Assembly: GCA_023512345.1 (NCBI GenBank)
Contig: JAILZT010000008.1
Location: 124,001-188,000 of the forward strand
Direction: 5' to 3'
From: Paenibacillus sp.
GTDB taxonomy: Bacteria > Bacillota > Bacilli > Paenibacillales > Paenibacillaceae
DNA length: 64,000 bases
The translations under genes and the position numbers were made by a program. Numbering within the stretch: the first letter of the stretch is position 1; the number at the start of each line of letters is the position of its first letter. The notes below the pieces were generated by a model. That model was not told the DNA's origin. It worked only from the letters and a program-made list of their open reading frames with translations, and searched no databases. Positions 25,403 through 34,669 of the stretch are shown here, piece by piece.

Positions 25403-26065
25403 CTATCCAACACTCTGTATAAACTGCAGCACCTCATTCATAATCCGGTCGCTCTCCTCACAATGACAGACCATGTGTCCACTCTTATCTATGAGCAGCA
25501 CTTCTTTTCGGGGAGCTTTAATGGCGTTTTGCAAGTATGCAGCACTCTTAGGCTTCACCAGATGGTCTCGTTTCCCCTGAACGATTAGGGTTGGCGTCTC
25601 GATTTGCGGATAGATATCAAAACTCTCACGTACCATGCGTTGAAACTCCTTGGTAGCTTTTGGAGGCGTAGACCCAAATTTGCTGACGTAATTTTTGAGC
25701 ATCGAAAAACTGCCCAGTGTCTTGATAATTTCCACCGGATTTAGAGGAAATACAGGCGCTGAGAGTAAGGTAAGAGACTTAATTCTTGCTTTATATTGGA
25801 CAGAGAGGCGTGAAGCGATGAGTGCCCCCGTGGAAAAACCGATTAAGTGAATCCCCTCATTCTCCTTCAAAAGCTCCGTTAACTGCTCCTCCGCACTTTT
25901 TTGCCAATCATGCCTGCTCGAAAGCATAAGGTCCGACTTCGTTCCCCCGTGTCCTCTCAAGGTGAAGGTTCTGGAACGGTAATTGTGATTCTCCATATAT
26001 AAAGACAAGGGAGCAATTTCAAAAACCCCGCCCGTAAATCCATGAATGAATAAGCAGCTTTCCAT
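25403..26065 (-). CDS. Alpha/beta-hydrolase (carboxylesterase type)
   Basis: 220 residues. The oxyanion region is FIHGFTGG (about residues 5-12), the nucleophile Ser lies in GFSTGA (about 84), the acid in VQGKRDHLV (about 173) and the His in KSGHMVCH (about 198). Length and layout match Est30-like carboxylesterases, which cleave short acyl esters in the cytoplasm. Start ATG 26065 follows GGAGG; the upstream in-frame ATGs have no site. It is the gene after yunB on the same strand. The natural substrate is unknown. Confidence 0.87.
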   Translation of the reverse strand: MESCLFIHGFTGGVFEIAPLSLYMENHNYRSRTFTLRGHGGTKSDLMLSSRHDWQKSAEEQLTELLKENEGIHLIGFSTGALIASRLSVQYKARIKSLTLLSAPVFPLNPVEIIKTLGSFSMLKNYVSKFGSTPPKATKEFQRMVRESFDIYPQIETPTLIVQGKRDHLVKPKSAAYLQNAIKAPRKEVLLIDKSGHMVCHCEESDRIMNEVLQFIQSVG

Positions 26066-26254
26066 CTCTAACCTCCTCTCCAACGGCTCCAACATCTTAG
26101 GCATATCTATATTCTATATTCCCTTTTTTATAAATTCAAATCCCTGGACAATATGGAATTTTTCGATATTTGCACGCGCAGTGGTAGGATTCCTCTTAGT
26201 CCGTGCTGCACGTTTCAAAAATGCCTGGCAATATTACAGAATAATTTATTCACC

Positions 26255-26294
26255 AAACTAGCCAGCCTCCGATTATCCAGAGACTGGCTAGTTT
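26255..26294. terminator. Hairpin terminator near the end of yunB
   Basis: AAACTAGCCAGCCTC paired with GAGACTGGCTAGTTT. The T-run on the minus side is broken, so efficiency is uncertain. Confidence 0.6.
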
Positions 26295-26296
26295 GT

Positions 26297-27376
26297 TTAT
26301 TCTGTATTATTTTGCTGAGACGTAACCTCATCACTCGTATTGCCTGAATCCGATTCTGGAGTATTCGTAACCTCATCCTCGGAATTCTCTTGACCGTTAC
26401 TCTCTGAGGGTTGGTTCTGTAACTGTGGATCCTCCTGCTTCTCAGTATCCACTTGAGGTGCAGGAATAGCAATCCCGGGGGCACTGTTTCCATTCTCTCC
26501 AACAGGCTGGCCCTGATTATCGTAATAGTACATAGGCACATCCCCGACCACCATCAGATAGGACACTGGAATTTCCGTATCTACAATCTGAGGTTCTATA
26601 TCAAAAGGAATCACCACAGCAACCTCGGTTACAATATGAATAAACACCTCGACCAGTATCATATTAATTCCGGCATTTTTTTGGCGTGTATTCAATTCCA
26701 CTTTCACTGCACCCTGCGGTTCTATCTTTATAGGAATATCAGGTCCAAAGGAAGCAATCAACGGACTGCCCAGTGCTTGACCAAGCGGAATATACTCCTT
26801 CTGATTATGAAGGTTCTGGAGAGTGGTTTGGATAACTTCAGCGGCTTGTGAGGTTATGCGCATATGTTCACGGTAGTTCAGCATGAATCCGGAAATTTTC
26901 CCATTCTTATCTGTTTTCCAATCGATCAGCTGTTCCGCATTGCCGTTGCTGGCAACCTGTGAGGTGATGGCCTTATTAATGGACTCCGTAGCGATTTGCT
27001 TCACACGAATTTGTGCCAAATGTATGATTGGAGGCTTCAAATGGCTCTCTATATAACGAATACTTTGGAGCACTGCAAGGGTGATCAGCAAGGATAAAAT
27101 CAGCCAAAATCTGCGTCTGCTGCGTGGTTTTCGCTTAGGGGTCGCCAATGAGGAAGTCTTACCCTCTGCTCCCTTGCCCCACATTCTGCGCTTTGTCTTC
27201 TTCGGCTCAAACCGTGTACCATACATTTTCATACTGGAAAAATTACGACGCGCCTTAAAAACCGGCCTTCTCCCGGTAGCTCCCGGAATCCCATCCCAGC
27301 TAAAGCGAGGTAGCCTTATTCGGCCTATAGCAGGTATTTTCAGCCTTCGGCTCCCCCATTTTTTATTTCTACCCAT
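26297..27376 (-). CDS. yunB: Sporulation protein YunB
   Basis: 359 residues. A basic, Arg/Lys-rich cytoplasmic head (residues 1-90) and a membrane helix (about 92-107, FWLILSLLITLAVLQ) precede the conserved YunB domain (ATESINKAI, FMLNYREHMRITSQ, IPLGQALGSPLIASFGPDIP, GINMILVEVFIHI, VPFDIEP). The last 75 residues are a Gln/Asn/Ser/Glu tail. YunB is a sigma-E sporulation gene in Bacillus subtilis. AGGAGGGG lies before the ATG. Both the head and the tail look longer than I expect for the family, which I have not measured. Confidence 0.9.
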   Translation of the reverse strand: MGRNKKWGSRRLKIPAIGRIRLPRFSWDGIPGATGRRPVFKARRNFSSMKMYGTRFEPKKTKRRMWGKGAEGKTSSLATPKRKPRSRRRFWLILSLLITLAVLQSIRYIESHLKPPIIHLAQIRVKQIATESINKAITSQVASNGNAEQLIDWKTDKNGKISGFMLNYREHMRITSQAAEVIQTTLQNLHNQKEYIPLGQALGSPLIASFGPDIPIKIEPQGAVKVELNTRQKNAGINMILVEVFIHIVTEVAVVIPFDIEPQIVDTEIPVSYLMVVGDVPMYYYDNQGQPVGENGNSAPGIAIPAPQVDTEKQEDPQLQNQPSESNGQENSEDEVTNTPESDSGNTSDEVTSQQNNTE

Positions 27377-27521
27377 TGATTTGCCCCTCCTGCCTTACCC
27401 TGGCGACCAAGCCGCCCTTATTGGTATAAGGTATTCATTAGGTGGACAAAAAAGAAGAACACTCCTGTCCGGCAACCTGTGCCTTAGGGAATATTCTTCT
27501 TAATCATTACCATTTAAAAGT

Positions 27522-28136
27522 TTATCCGGAGGTTCTGCTGCGTTTATCCTCTTGTAAATGATCCCAGTGTCTACGAATAAAGGCCGATATCAGAATCACT
27601 ACAAATACTCCATACCAGGTAAGATAGATCCCCCACTGTTCTCTTGGCACCACCAAGGTAGAGCTTATGGTTCCAAAAAGCCAGATGTATGAGAGGTTAC
27701 CAAGGACCGTTCCCCATATAAAGGAAGAGGTAGGAATTGGGGATACCGCAGACATAAAGTTGATAATATTGTTAGGAATAATGGGGACTGTCCGCAGGAG
27801 TATAAGCGTCCATATTCCATAGCGGTTCAAATACCGCTGCCATTTATCATATCGTTTCAGTCGTGACCCCCATTTCCGGTCAAACCAGTGATACAAATAG
27901 CGCCGGAAAAAGAAGTAGACCAAGATCCCGCCCAAGTTACAGGCCAGCCAACTGATCAGCATGCCCCCGATAACATTGAAAACAGACACATGCAGAACAA
28001 TTAATATTGCGAACGGAAAAAATCCAAACAGGCTCTGGAGCAAAGCCAGCGGTATAGTTACAAATAAAATCGACGGTCCGGTCAGACCTAAGGTTTGCAG
28101 CAGCCAATCAATCCAAGCATTTAAGGTCCCCGTCAC
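27522..28136 (-). CDS. TVP38/TMEM64-family membrane protein
   Basis: 204 residues with five to six hydrophobic helices. The SNARE-associated/DedA-type motif is LLRTVPIIPNNIINFMSAVSP (about 123-143; GxxxR-like with the P.iPnnlin core). I start at GTG 28136 because AGAGGAG lies nine bases upstream; ATG 28181, which adds 15 residues, has a poorly spaced site. These proteins are thought to act as lipid scramblases or transporters. Confidence 0.85.
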   Translation of the reverse strand: MTGTLNAWIDWLLQTLGLTGPSILFVTIPLALLQSLFGFFPFAILIVLHVSVFNVIGGMLISWLACNLGGILVYFFFRRYLYHWFDRKWGSRLKRYDKWQRYLNRYGIWTLILLRTVPIIPNNIINFMSAVSPIPTSSFIWGTVLGNLSYIWLFGTISSTLVVPREQWGIYLTWYGVFVVILISAFIRRHWDHLQEDKRSRTSG

Positions 28137-28211
28137 GGAGCTGTCTCCTCTCTCTACTCCTAGCAGCAGCTGCCTCCTCATTTACCTCAAAGCATAAGTT
28201 CTTATTTTTCA

Positions 28212-28237
28212 AGAAAAACACCCCTCACGGGGTGTTT
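28212..28237 (-). terminator. Rho-independent terminator of the opuA operon
   Basis: Stem AAACACCCC/GGGGTGTTT with a four-base loop, then TTCTT on the minus strand. It lies about 100 bases after the opuAC stop. Confidence 0.75.
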
Positions 28238-28344
28238 AATGAATGATCTTACGTAATGGAATGTATATGTTAAGAACAGCCGTTAGCATACAAGTTACAA
28301 ACTTGTAGCCTTATGTGTCTCTTAATCATAGCACATTTCTTCAA

Positions 28345-29217
28345 CTATTCAATACCAGCTAACCATTGGTTAACCTTGTCCGGATGACTCTCCACCCATA
28401 CTTTGGAAGCCTCCTCTGGTGACTGCCCGCCTTGGATGGCCACCATTACCTCAGCCATATCTACAGGTGTCCACTGAAATTGATCCATAAACTTATACAC
28501 CTTCGGCATGTCCTCATTCAACCCTTTACGAACCATCGTATGGATCTGCTCTTCACCGCCATATACCCCCTTAGGATCCTCCAAATATTTCAAATCCATA
28601 TTTGCAAACATCCAGTGTGGTGTCCAACCCGTAACAACGATATTTTCATTATTATCGTAGGCCTTTTTAAGTTCTTGTGCCATAGCCGCTGAAGAGCTTT
28701 CCACCAGCGTATAGTCACTCAAAGCATATTCAGTAAGTGCTTTTTCCGAGGACATCATGATACCTGCACCTGGTTCAATACCGATAATTTGATGGTCCAG
28801 AGAAGCACCCGTTGTACTATTCCTTAAGTCCTCAATAGAATTGATGTCCATATATGCAGGAACGGCAAGACCTACCTTAGTTCCATCCAGGTTTACCCCT
28901 AGATCTTCGATATCTTTGCCGTACTTCTCTACATAAGAGGCATGTGTTCCCGGCAACCAAGCCGCTACCATGGCATCTGCACTTCCATCTGCAATTCCAG
29001 CCCACATCGGACCGGCATCAACCTGCAGCATTTCTACGGAAAGTCCAAGCTTTGACTCAAGAACCTCTTTGACCACATTCGTGCTGGCGATTTCTGAATC
29101 CCAGGCTACATATGCCAACTTTACCTTATCCTTTTTTTCGGCAGAGGAACATCCGGCAAGTACGGCTGCCACCATCAATAATAGTAACAAAAATACGCCT
29201 GATTTTTTATTAAACAT
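28345..29217 (-). CDS. opuAC: Glycine betaine ABC transporter, substrate-binding lipoprotein
   Basis: 290 residues with a lipoprotein signal ending VAAVLAGCSS (Cys about 22). The mature OpuAC-type domain (KVKLAYVAWDSEIASTN and VVTGWTPHWMFANMDL) holds tryptophans of the kind that cage the trimethylammonium group in the family. It captures glycine betaine or a related osmolyte outside the membrane. Third gene of the operon, 15 bases after opuAB. Confidence 0.95.
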   Translation of the reverse strand: MFNKKSGVFLLLLLMVAAVLAGCSSAEKKDKVKLAYVAWDSEIASTNVVKEVLESKLGLSVEMLQVDAGPMWAGIADGSADAMVAAWLPGTHASYVEKYGKDIEDLGVNLDGTKVGLAVPAYMDINSIEDLRNSTTGASLDHQIIGIEPGAGIMMSSEKALTEYALSDYTLVESSSAAMAQELKKAYDNNENIVVTGWTPHWMFANMDLKYLEDPKGVYGGEEQIHTMVRKGLNEDMPKVYKFMDQFQWTPVDMAEVMVAIQGGQSPEEASKVWVESHPDKVNQWLAGIE

Positions 29218-29231
29218 TAAATATAACTCCC

Positions 29232-30065
29232 CTATCTTTGTTTTGGTTTTAAAGCGTTTTGTGTCAACCGGTCCAATAAAATAGCGATTATAACAATAGC
29301 AATACCCGCCTCAAAGCCGGCACCTGTCTTGGCCTGTGAAACTGCACGGTATACTAATGCACCTACACCTTGCGCACCAATCATAGAAGATATAACTACC
29401 ATCGACAGGGACAACATAATGGTCTGATTTATACCTGCCATAATCGTCGGCATAGCAATAGGGAGCTGCAGCTTGATCAGCTTTTGAACAGGTGTTGAGC
29501 CGAATGCATCCGCAGCTTCAACAAGTTCCTCTGAGACCTGGCGAATACCCAGGTTGGTTAAGCGAATCGTGGGCGGGATTGCAAATATAATAGAAGCAAT
29601 GACTCCGGGGACCACACCAAGCGAGAAAAATGAAACGGCCGGCAATAAATATACAAAAGCAGGCATAGTCTGCATAAAATCCAAAAGGGGGGTAACTGTA
29701 TTTTTAACTCCATTACTTTGTGCACATAATATGCCAACCGGGACACCAATCAGCACTGCCAAAATTGATGCTGTTAATACAAGGGCAAGCGACTGCAGGG
29801 TAGGTTCCCATAAACCTAGATTATCAATTAATAACAATCCAATGACTGTAAACAGCGCCATTCTCCATTTACCAATCCAGTAAGCCAACGCAGTAATAAG
29901 TGCAATAAGAATTAATGCCGGTAAAAATAGAAGCGCAGCTTCAATCCCACTAACCATTCCACCAATAATGGCATGAATAATATCGAAAAATGTTCCAAAA
30001 TAGGTGGTCAGCCAGTTCTCAATCCACTCAATTCCGCTCCCTAGTGGTATTTTAGGAAGATTCAT
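29232..30065 (-). CDS. opuAB: Glycine betaine ABC transporter, permease
   Basis: 277 residues with seven or so hydrophobic helices and the cytoplasmic EAA loop EAADAFGSTPVQKLIKLQLP (about 173-192), the ATPase docking site. Its ATG overlaps the opuAA stop by four bases (ATGA). Confidence 0.95.
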   Translation of the reverse strand: MNLPKIPLGSGIEWIENWLTTYFGTFFDIIHAIIGGMVSGIEAALLFLPALILIALITALAYWIGKWRMALFTVIGLLLIDNLGLWEPTLQSLALVLTASILAVLIGVPVGILCAQSNGVKNTVTPLLDFMQTMPAFVYLLPAVSFFSLGVVPGVIASIIFAIPPTIRLTNLGIRQVSEELVEAADAFGSTPVQKLIKLQLPIAMPTIMAGINQTIMLSLSMVVISSMIGAQGVGALVYRAVSQAKTGAGFEAGIAIVIIAILLDRLTQNALKPKQR

Positions 30066-31261
30066 CTCAGCATTCCTCCTTCCAGTACTGCATTCCCAGC
30101 TAACGCGGAGAGTACAGCTCCCTTAATAACAATGCCTCTCAAACGATTGGATTCATCTACTACAGCTACCGGTAAATGGGTCTCTGACATCATCTCAAAC
30201 AAATCATTCAGCAGCGCATCCGGGTGTACCCGCGGTATGTCACGACGCATTACATCGAGGATGGTTTGATTTTGCTTAAGCGCCTGCGCTGCATCATCAG
30301 CGGTAATCAGACCATGAAGCTTCATTTCTTTGTCCGCCACATACAAGCTGGATACGCCATTATCCCGCATAAGCTGAAGAGCCACACGGGGTCCCCTTTC
30401 GGGTCTTATCATTTCTGGGGGAATCATAACATGGGCAGCTGTAAGAACTTTAGACAAGTCCACATCTTCCACGAACCGCTCTACATATTTGTTAGCAGGC
30501 TGGATAAGGATTTCCTCCGGTGTACCGATTTGCACAATTACACCATCTTTCATAAGAGCAATGCGATCACCAATCCGAAGTGCCTCATCCAGGTCATGCG
30601 TAATAAAAACGATCGTCTTTTTCACACGGGCCTGCAGCTCAAGCAGTTCCTGCTGCATATCCTTGCGAATGAGAGGGTCCAATGCGCTGAACGCCTCATC
30701 CATTAAGAGTATGTCTGGATCATTGGCAAGTCCCCGTGCAAGTCCCACTCGTTGCTGCATCCCTCCACTAAGTTGATCCGGGCGATGGTTCTCCCACCCG
30801 CCTAGACCTACAAGCTCCAGAGCTTTCATAGCCAGCTCTTTTCTTTTCTTTTTCTCTATTCCCTGTACTTCTAACCCGTACTCCGCATTGGCAAGAACAC
30901 TTCTATGCGGGAACAAAGCAAACTTCTGAAAGACCATACCGATATTTTTTCGACGGAATTGACGCAGCTGCTCCGGGTTCATTTTGACAACATCTTTTCC
31001 TTTAAAAAGGACTTGTCCGTCGGTGGGCTCTATCAATCGGTTCAACAGACGTACAAGGGTTGACTTGCCGCTACCCGATAATCCCATAATCACGAAAATT
31101 TCGCCTTCTTCGATACTGAATTCGGCTTTATTTACACCGACCGTCAGCTTAACTTCCTGAGCAATCTTCTCTTTAGACCACCCTTGCTCTAACAATGGAA
31201 GTGCCCGTCTCGCCTCTGAACCAAATATTTTGGTGAGTTGTTTTACCTCAATAATAGTCAT
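30062..31261 (-). CDS. opuAA: Glycine betaine ABC transporter, ATPase with CBS domains
   Basis: 399 residues. Walker A GLSGSGKST (about residues 60-68), signature LSGGMQQRV, Walker B ILLMDEAFSALD. The C-terminal 120 residues are a tandem CBS pair (VMIPPEMI, LITADD, VMRRDIP), which in OpuA sense ionic strength at the membrane. Start ATG 31261 follows AAAAGGAGG; an in-frame start 39 bases upstream is not needed. It is the first gene of opuAA-AB-AC, transcribed away from the GbsR-type regulator. Confidence 0.96.
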   Translation of the reverse strand: MTIIEVKQLTKIFGSEARRALPLLEQGWSKEKIAQEVKLTVGVNKAEFSIEEGEIFVIMGLSGSGKSTLVRLLNRLIEPTDGQVLFKGKDVVKMNPEQLRQFRRKNIGMVFQKFALFPHRSVLANAEYGLEVQGIEKKKRKELAMKALELVGLGGWENHRPDQLSGGMQQRVGLARGLANDPDILLMDEAFSALDPLIRKDMQQELLELQARVKKTIVFITHDLDEALRIGDRIALMKDGVIVQIGTPEEILIQPANKYVERFVEDVDLSKVLTAAHVMIPPEMIRPERGPRVALQLMRDNGVSSLYVADKEMKLHGLITADDAAQALKQNQTILDVMRRDIPRVHPDALLNDLFEMMSETHLPVAVVDESNRLRGIVIKGAVLSALAGNAVLEGGMLR

Positions 31262-31514
31262 GGTAGACCTCCTTTTCCTGTAAATAGCCAGGTTAATCAC
31301 TTTTACAAGTGTAACGGACTTGTGAAATGGGACGCAAAGCCCATATTCGGACAGAATAGATCGTACAGTTTTAACTTTACAAACTTTATGTATAGAATAC
31401 TCCGTTTTACGCTATATTTCGATATACGACTATTCTTTACTTCTAGGGGAGGATTTTATTACAATACATGGGTAGACGTTTGCAGCCGAATCACCTATTC
31501 CCAGGAGGGACATC

Positions 31515-32072
31515 ATGAATGATTTAGAAGGGCTTACACCCGAACAAATAGAAAGAATCAGCAGAGCACGTGAACGCGTCATTGACTCTATTGGAAAGAA
31601 CATGGATTTATACGGAATTACATTATCCATTGGCCATTTATACGGTTATATGTACTTTAATCAGGGACCTGTCACCTTGGACGAGTTGAGCAAAACAATG
31701 GGGATGAGCAAAACCTCCATGAGCACCGGGGTCCGAACTTTACTGGATCTAAAGATGATTGATAAGGTATGGGGAAAAGGGACACGAAAGGACTTATTTG
31801 AGGTCGAGCCGGATTGGTATCAGAATTTCAGCGATTACTTCTCAATTAAATGGAGAAAAGCGGTCGAGGGTAATATGGTTGCACTATCAAAATCTCTCAA
31901 AGAGATCCATTTAATGAAAGCAGATTATACTGAGAATGAAGCCATTTCTACTATTCTAAGCATCGACGAGGCCAAGATTGAAGAAGCTATCAAATACTAC
32001 CGCTGGCTGCTCAAGCTGATTGAGGCTTTAGAGAATGGGAAGATTTTTGATTTGATTCCGAAGGAAGAGTAG
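31515..32072 (+). CDS. GbsR-family transcriptional regulator
   Basis: 185 residues. A winged helix-turn-helix (VTLDELSKTMGMSKTSMSTGVRTL, about residues 55-78) in a MarR-like fold of the GbsR/OpcR type, proteins that respond to choline or betaine and repress osmolyte uptake or synthesis genes. GGAGGGACATC precedes the ATG. The 250-base gap to opuAA, read the other way, should hold both promoters and the operator; I see no clear operator by eye. Confidence 0.9.
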   Translation: MNDLEGLTPEQIERISRARERVIDSIGKNMDLYGITLSIGHLYGYMYFNQGPVTLDELSKTMGMSKTSMSTGVRTLLDLKMIDKVWGKGTRKDLFEVEPDWYQNFSDYFSIKWRKAVEGNMVALSKSLKEIHLMKADYTENEAISTILSIDEAKIEEAIKYYRWLLKLIEALENGKIFDLIPKEE

Positions 32073-32114
32073 AAAGACAAGCTGGTGATCCTAAATCGGC
32101 TGTCTCTGAGAAAA

Positions 32115-32163
32115 ATAAAAGAACGGCGAGCTCTTAGTTCAGTAAGGGCATCGCCGTTCTTTA
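32115..32163. terminator. Bidirectional terminator
   Basis: AGAACGGCGA/TCGCCGTTCT stem with a 21-base loop; T-rich on the minus side (TTCTTTTATTTTT). It ends the GH5 operon and the GbsR gene. Confidence 0.85.
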
Positions 32164-32169
32164 TGTTCA

Positions 32170-33792
32170 TTAAAAGATTCGAATCCACTGGATGCTGGCC
32201 GCTATCACTTGTGCAGATAATACGATCTTGTGTGTGCCCTGTTTAAGCTCGAAGGGTAGTGCAGCTTGAACAAGCTCCCAGCTTTCCTCGTGTGTTGAGA
32301 CCGTCAGTACAGGGGAACCATCAAGAGATACGGCAATGGCTCCAGCCTGTTTCGTACGAATACAGAGTTCAATTGAGTATATGCGCGGGGTTGAAACAGC
32401 AGGAATTCGAAACGTATACGAAACCCAGTCCTCCGGAGAAAGATGGACATACATCCAATCCTCGTCTTTCCAGCCCTGACCCTTCATATTGGCAAAATTA
32501 GGTGTTTCTCGCTGAGCGTCCACAAACCGAATATCCACTCCGTCCTGAACTCGAAAATCAATACCCCGGTCTGCTTGTTGGCCTATTCCAAAGCTTTCAC
32601 CGACTCCTTTATAGTCATAAAAAATAGCAGGAATTCGAACAGAAGGTCGGCGGAATAAAGCATTTATGACCTCTGGTTGGTAGGTACAACATTCAAGAGA
32701 CAAGTTATCTAAGTAAGTCCATAGGATTCTTTCTGCTGATTGTGGATCAGGCTTACTTCCACCCTCTAAATAATGGATCAATTGCTGCCAGCCTTCTGGC
32801 ATATTGACGGAGCATGGTGAGTTGATCGCTTCAAGCTTCTTCCAGGTCCAAAAATTCCAGGAGGTCTCATGATCTTCATACAGTTGAAATGCACCTGTAA
32901 ACCAATCGTTGTTATTCTCTCCGCCTTCACCCATGAAGATAGGGACCTGCAATTCATCCCGCTTATCCAAAAATTTCTGAATACTTTCTGTGTCCGGGTT
33001 GTTCCAATACTTATGAAATTGCAGCATCAGATTATCATCTGGCATCTCATTGAAGATCGACCAGTCTGTGGCCCAATGAACGCCCTCCAAAATAATCATA
33101 TGACGCTGATCCACTTCCCGAATCGCTTGAATGATATCTATATAAAGCGGCATAACCAGATCGTTATATTCAGCAAAATAGTTAGGGAGAGGTTCGTTGA
33201 GCAAATCGTAGCCGGCCACAATCCATTCATCTTTATAACGCTCCGCCAGCATTCTCCATAACGCTATAGTCAATCGTTGATTCGATTCATCCGTGAACAA
33301 TTCTGGTTTATCCTTCTCCGAATCATCAATATTGGCACCCGTCTGTCCCCCAGGCGCTCCGTGTAGGTCCAATATGACGTACAGGGAATATTTACGGCAC
33401 CAATCGATTACCTGGTCAATGAGTTGAAGGCCCTTAGCTTTTACCCGCAAAGGCTCTCCGTCCTCCATCAGGACTCTTGCATTGATAGGGACACGTACCG
33501 AGTTAAAACCTTCCGCAGCCATACGCTGAATATCCGCTTCAGCAATGTAGCGGCTGTAATAAATATCCCAGAATTCAGCAGCTTTGTTGTCGCCAACCAG
33601 ATCCGAAACCATCTTCTCGATTCTCCGCGGACGATCTCCTTGTTCGGGGAACTGCCACATATACCCTTCAGGGAGCAGCCAACTCCCGAGTCCTACCCCG
33701 CGAAGCAATATCTCTTGACCTAAGCCGTTAACAATCTTTTTACCCGCAGCCTTTACAAAGCCTGTTACCTCTTGATTCGATTCTGTATTCAA
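32170..33792 (-). CDS. Glycoside hydrolase family 5 enzyme, cytoplasmic (beta-glucan type)
   Basis: 540 residues, with no signal peptide, so cytoplasmic. The GH5 barrel covers about residues 15-370: the general acid/base Glu is in DLLNEPLP (about 201) and the nucleophile Glu in FMGEGGENN (about 288). The opening NGLGQEILLRGVGLGSW resembles exo-beta-1,3-glucanases. The last 110 residues form a beta-sandwich-like module (VSYTFRIPA, ELCIRTKQAG) of carbohydrate-binding type. Start TTG 33792 follows GGAGGGG; a GTG at 33828 overlaps the permease stop. It is the last gene of a sugar ABC operon, so it likely cuts imported beta-gluco-oligosaccharides. Confidence 0.87.
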   Translation of the reverse strand: MNTESNQEVTGFVKAAGKKIVNGLGQEILLRGVGLGSWLLPEGYMWQFPEQGDRPRRIEKMVSDLVGDNKAAEFWDIYYSRYIAEADIQRMAAEGFNSVRVPINARVLMEDGEPLRVKAKGLQLIDQVIDWCRKYSLYVILDLHGAPGGQTGANIDDSEKDKPELFTDESNQRLTIALWRMLAERYKDEWIVAGYDLLNEPLPNYFAEYNDLVMPLYIDIIQAIREVDQRHMIILEGVHWATDWSIFNEMPDDNLMLQFHKYWNNPDTESIQKFLDKRDELQVPIFMGEGGENNNDWFTGAFQLYEDHETSWNFWTWKKLEAINSPCSVNMPEGWQQLIHYLEGGSKPDPQSAERILWTYLDNLSLECCTYQPEVINALFRRPSVRIPAIFYDYKGVGESFGIGQQADRGIDFRVQDGVDIRFVDAQRETPNFANMKGQGWKDEDWMYVHLSPEDWVSYTFRIPAVSTPRIYSIELCIRTKQAGAIAVSLDGSPVLTVSTHEESWELVQAALPFELKQGTHKIVLSAQVIAASIQWIRIF

Positions 33793-33811
33793 TTCACTCG
33801 TCCCCTCCAGC

Positions 33812-34669
33812 TCAGCCTTTAATGGCACCTTCTGCGATGCCGCTGAGAATATATTTTTGCAGTAGTAAATATACGAATATGATCGGGAGCATTGTCAACA
33901 CCAGGGATGCCAAGATGGCTGACCAGTCGTTATTATACTCACCAAACAGCATATTGGTAGATATCAGCAATGTGTAATAGTCAGAATCCGTTAGCATTAG
34001 AAGCGGCAGCAAAAAGTCGTTCCACATCCATAACGCGTTCAGAATGGCGACCGTTGCTGTAATTGGGAGAAGTAATGGAAAAATAATCACAGAGAACAAT
34101 CGAAGCTCTCCGCAGCCGTCCATCACAGCAGCCTCATCTAAGTCACGGGGTATCGATTTAACGAAACCATGATACAGAAAAATAGCCAACGCAACGCCTA
34201 ATCCGATATAGATAAGCCCCAGTCCATAAGTGCTCCCCTGAACATGCAATTCCTTCGAAATCTTCACTAAAGTAATCATGATAGAATGGAAGGGAATTAA
34301 GGAGGATAAAACAAAAAAGGCAAAGAAAAACTGACTTAGCTTTCCGGGTGTACGCGACATTTTGTAACCGGCCATTGAAGCGAACAGAATAATCCCCGTC
34401 ACTCCAATGAGAGTAATCATAATGGTATTCCAAAAGCTTCTTAAAAAATTGATTTTTTGATACGCATCACTATAATTAGCAAACGTTAAGCTGGTAGGAA
34501 GAGCTAGAATATGATTCAACATTTCCCCGTCCGTTTTCAAGGAATTCAATACAGCCATATAAATAGGGAATAATGTAAATATGGCTGCTGTTATCAAGAT
34601 TAATAGAACTATAATATTGCCTGGCCCACGTTTTTTTCGGGAAGAGTAAGCGTCCTGCATAGCTCTCAT
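33812..34669 (-). CDS. Sugar ABC transporter permease (MalG type)
   Basis: 285 residues, six hydrophobic helices, EAA loop DEAAVMDGCGELRLFSVI (about 185-202). I start at ATG 34669, which overlaps the upstream stop (ATGA); GGTGGAGG lies at the junction. It pairs with the UgpA-type permease before it. Confidence 0.93.
   Translation of the reverse strand: MRAMQDAYSSRKKRGPGNIIVLLILITAAIFTLFPIYMAVLNSLKTDGEMLNHILALPTSLTFANYSDAYQKINFLRSFWNTIMITLIGVTGIILFASMAGYKMSRTPGKLSQFFFAFFVLSSLIPFHSIMITLVKISKELHVQGSTYGLGLIYIGLGVALAIFLYHGFVKSIPRDLDEAAVMDGCGELRLFSVIIFPLLLPITATVAILNALWMWNDFLLPLLMLTDSDYYTLLISTNMLFGEYNNDWSAILASLVLTMLPIIFVYLLLQKYILSGIAEGAIKG

Noticed and set aside
30224..30706. 160-residue plus-strand frame
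   Set aside because: Antisense to opuAA with no domain.
31262..31514. A clear GbsR operator in the opuA/gbsR gap
   Set aside because: I saw several AT-rich repeats but none strong enough to call an operator.
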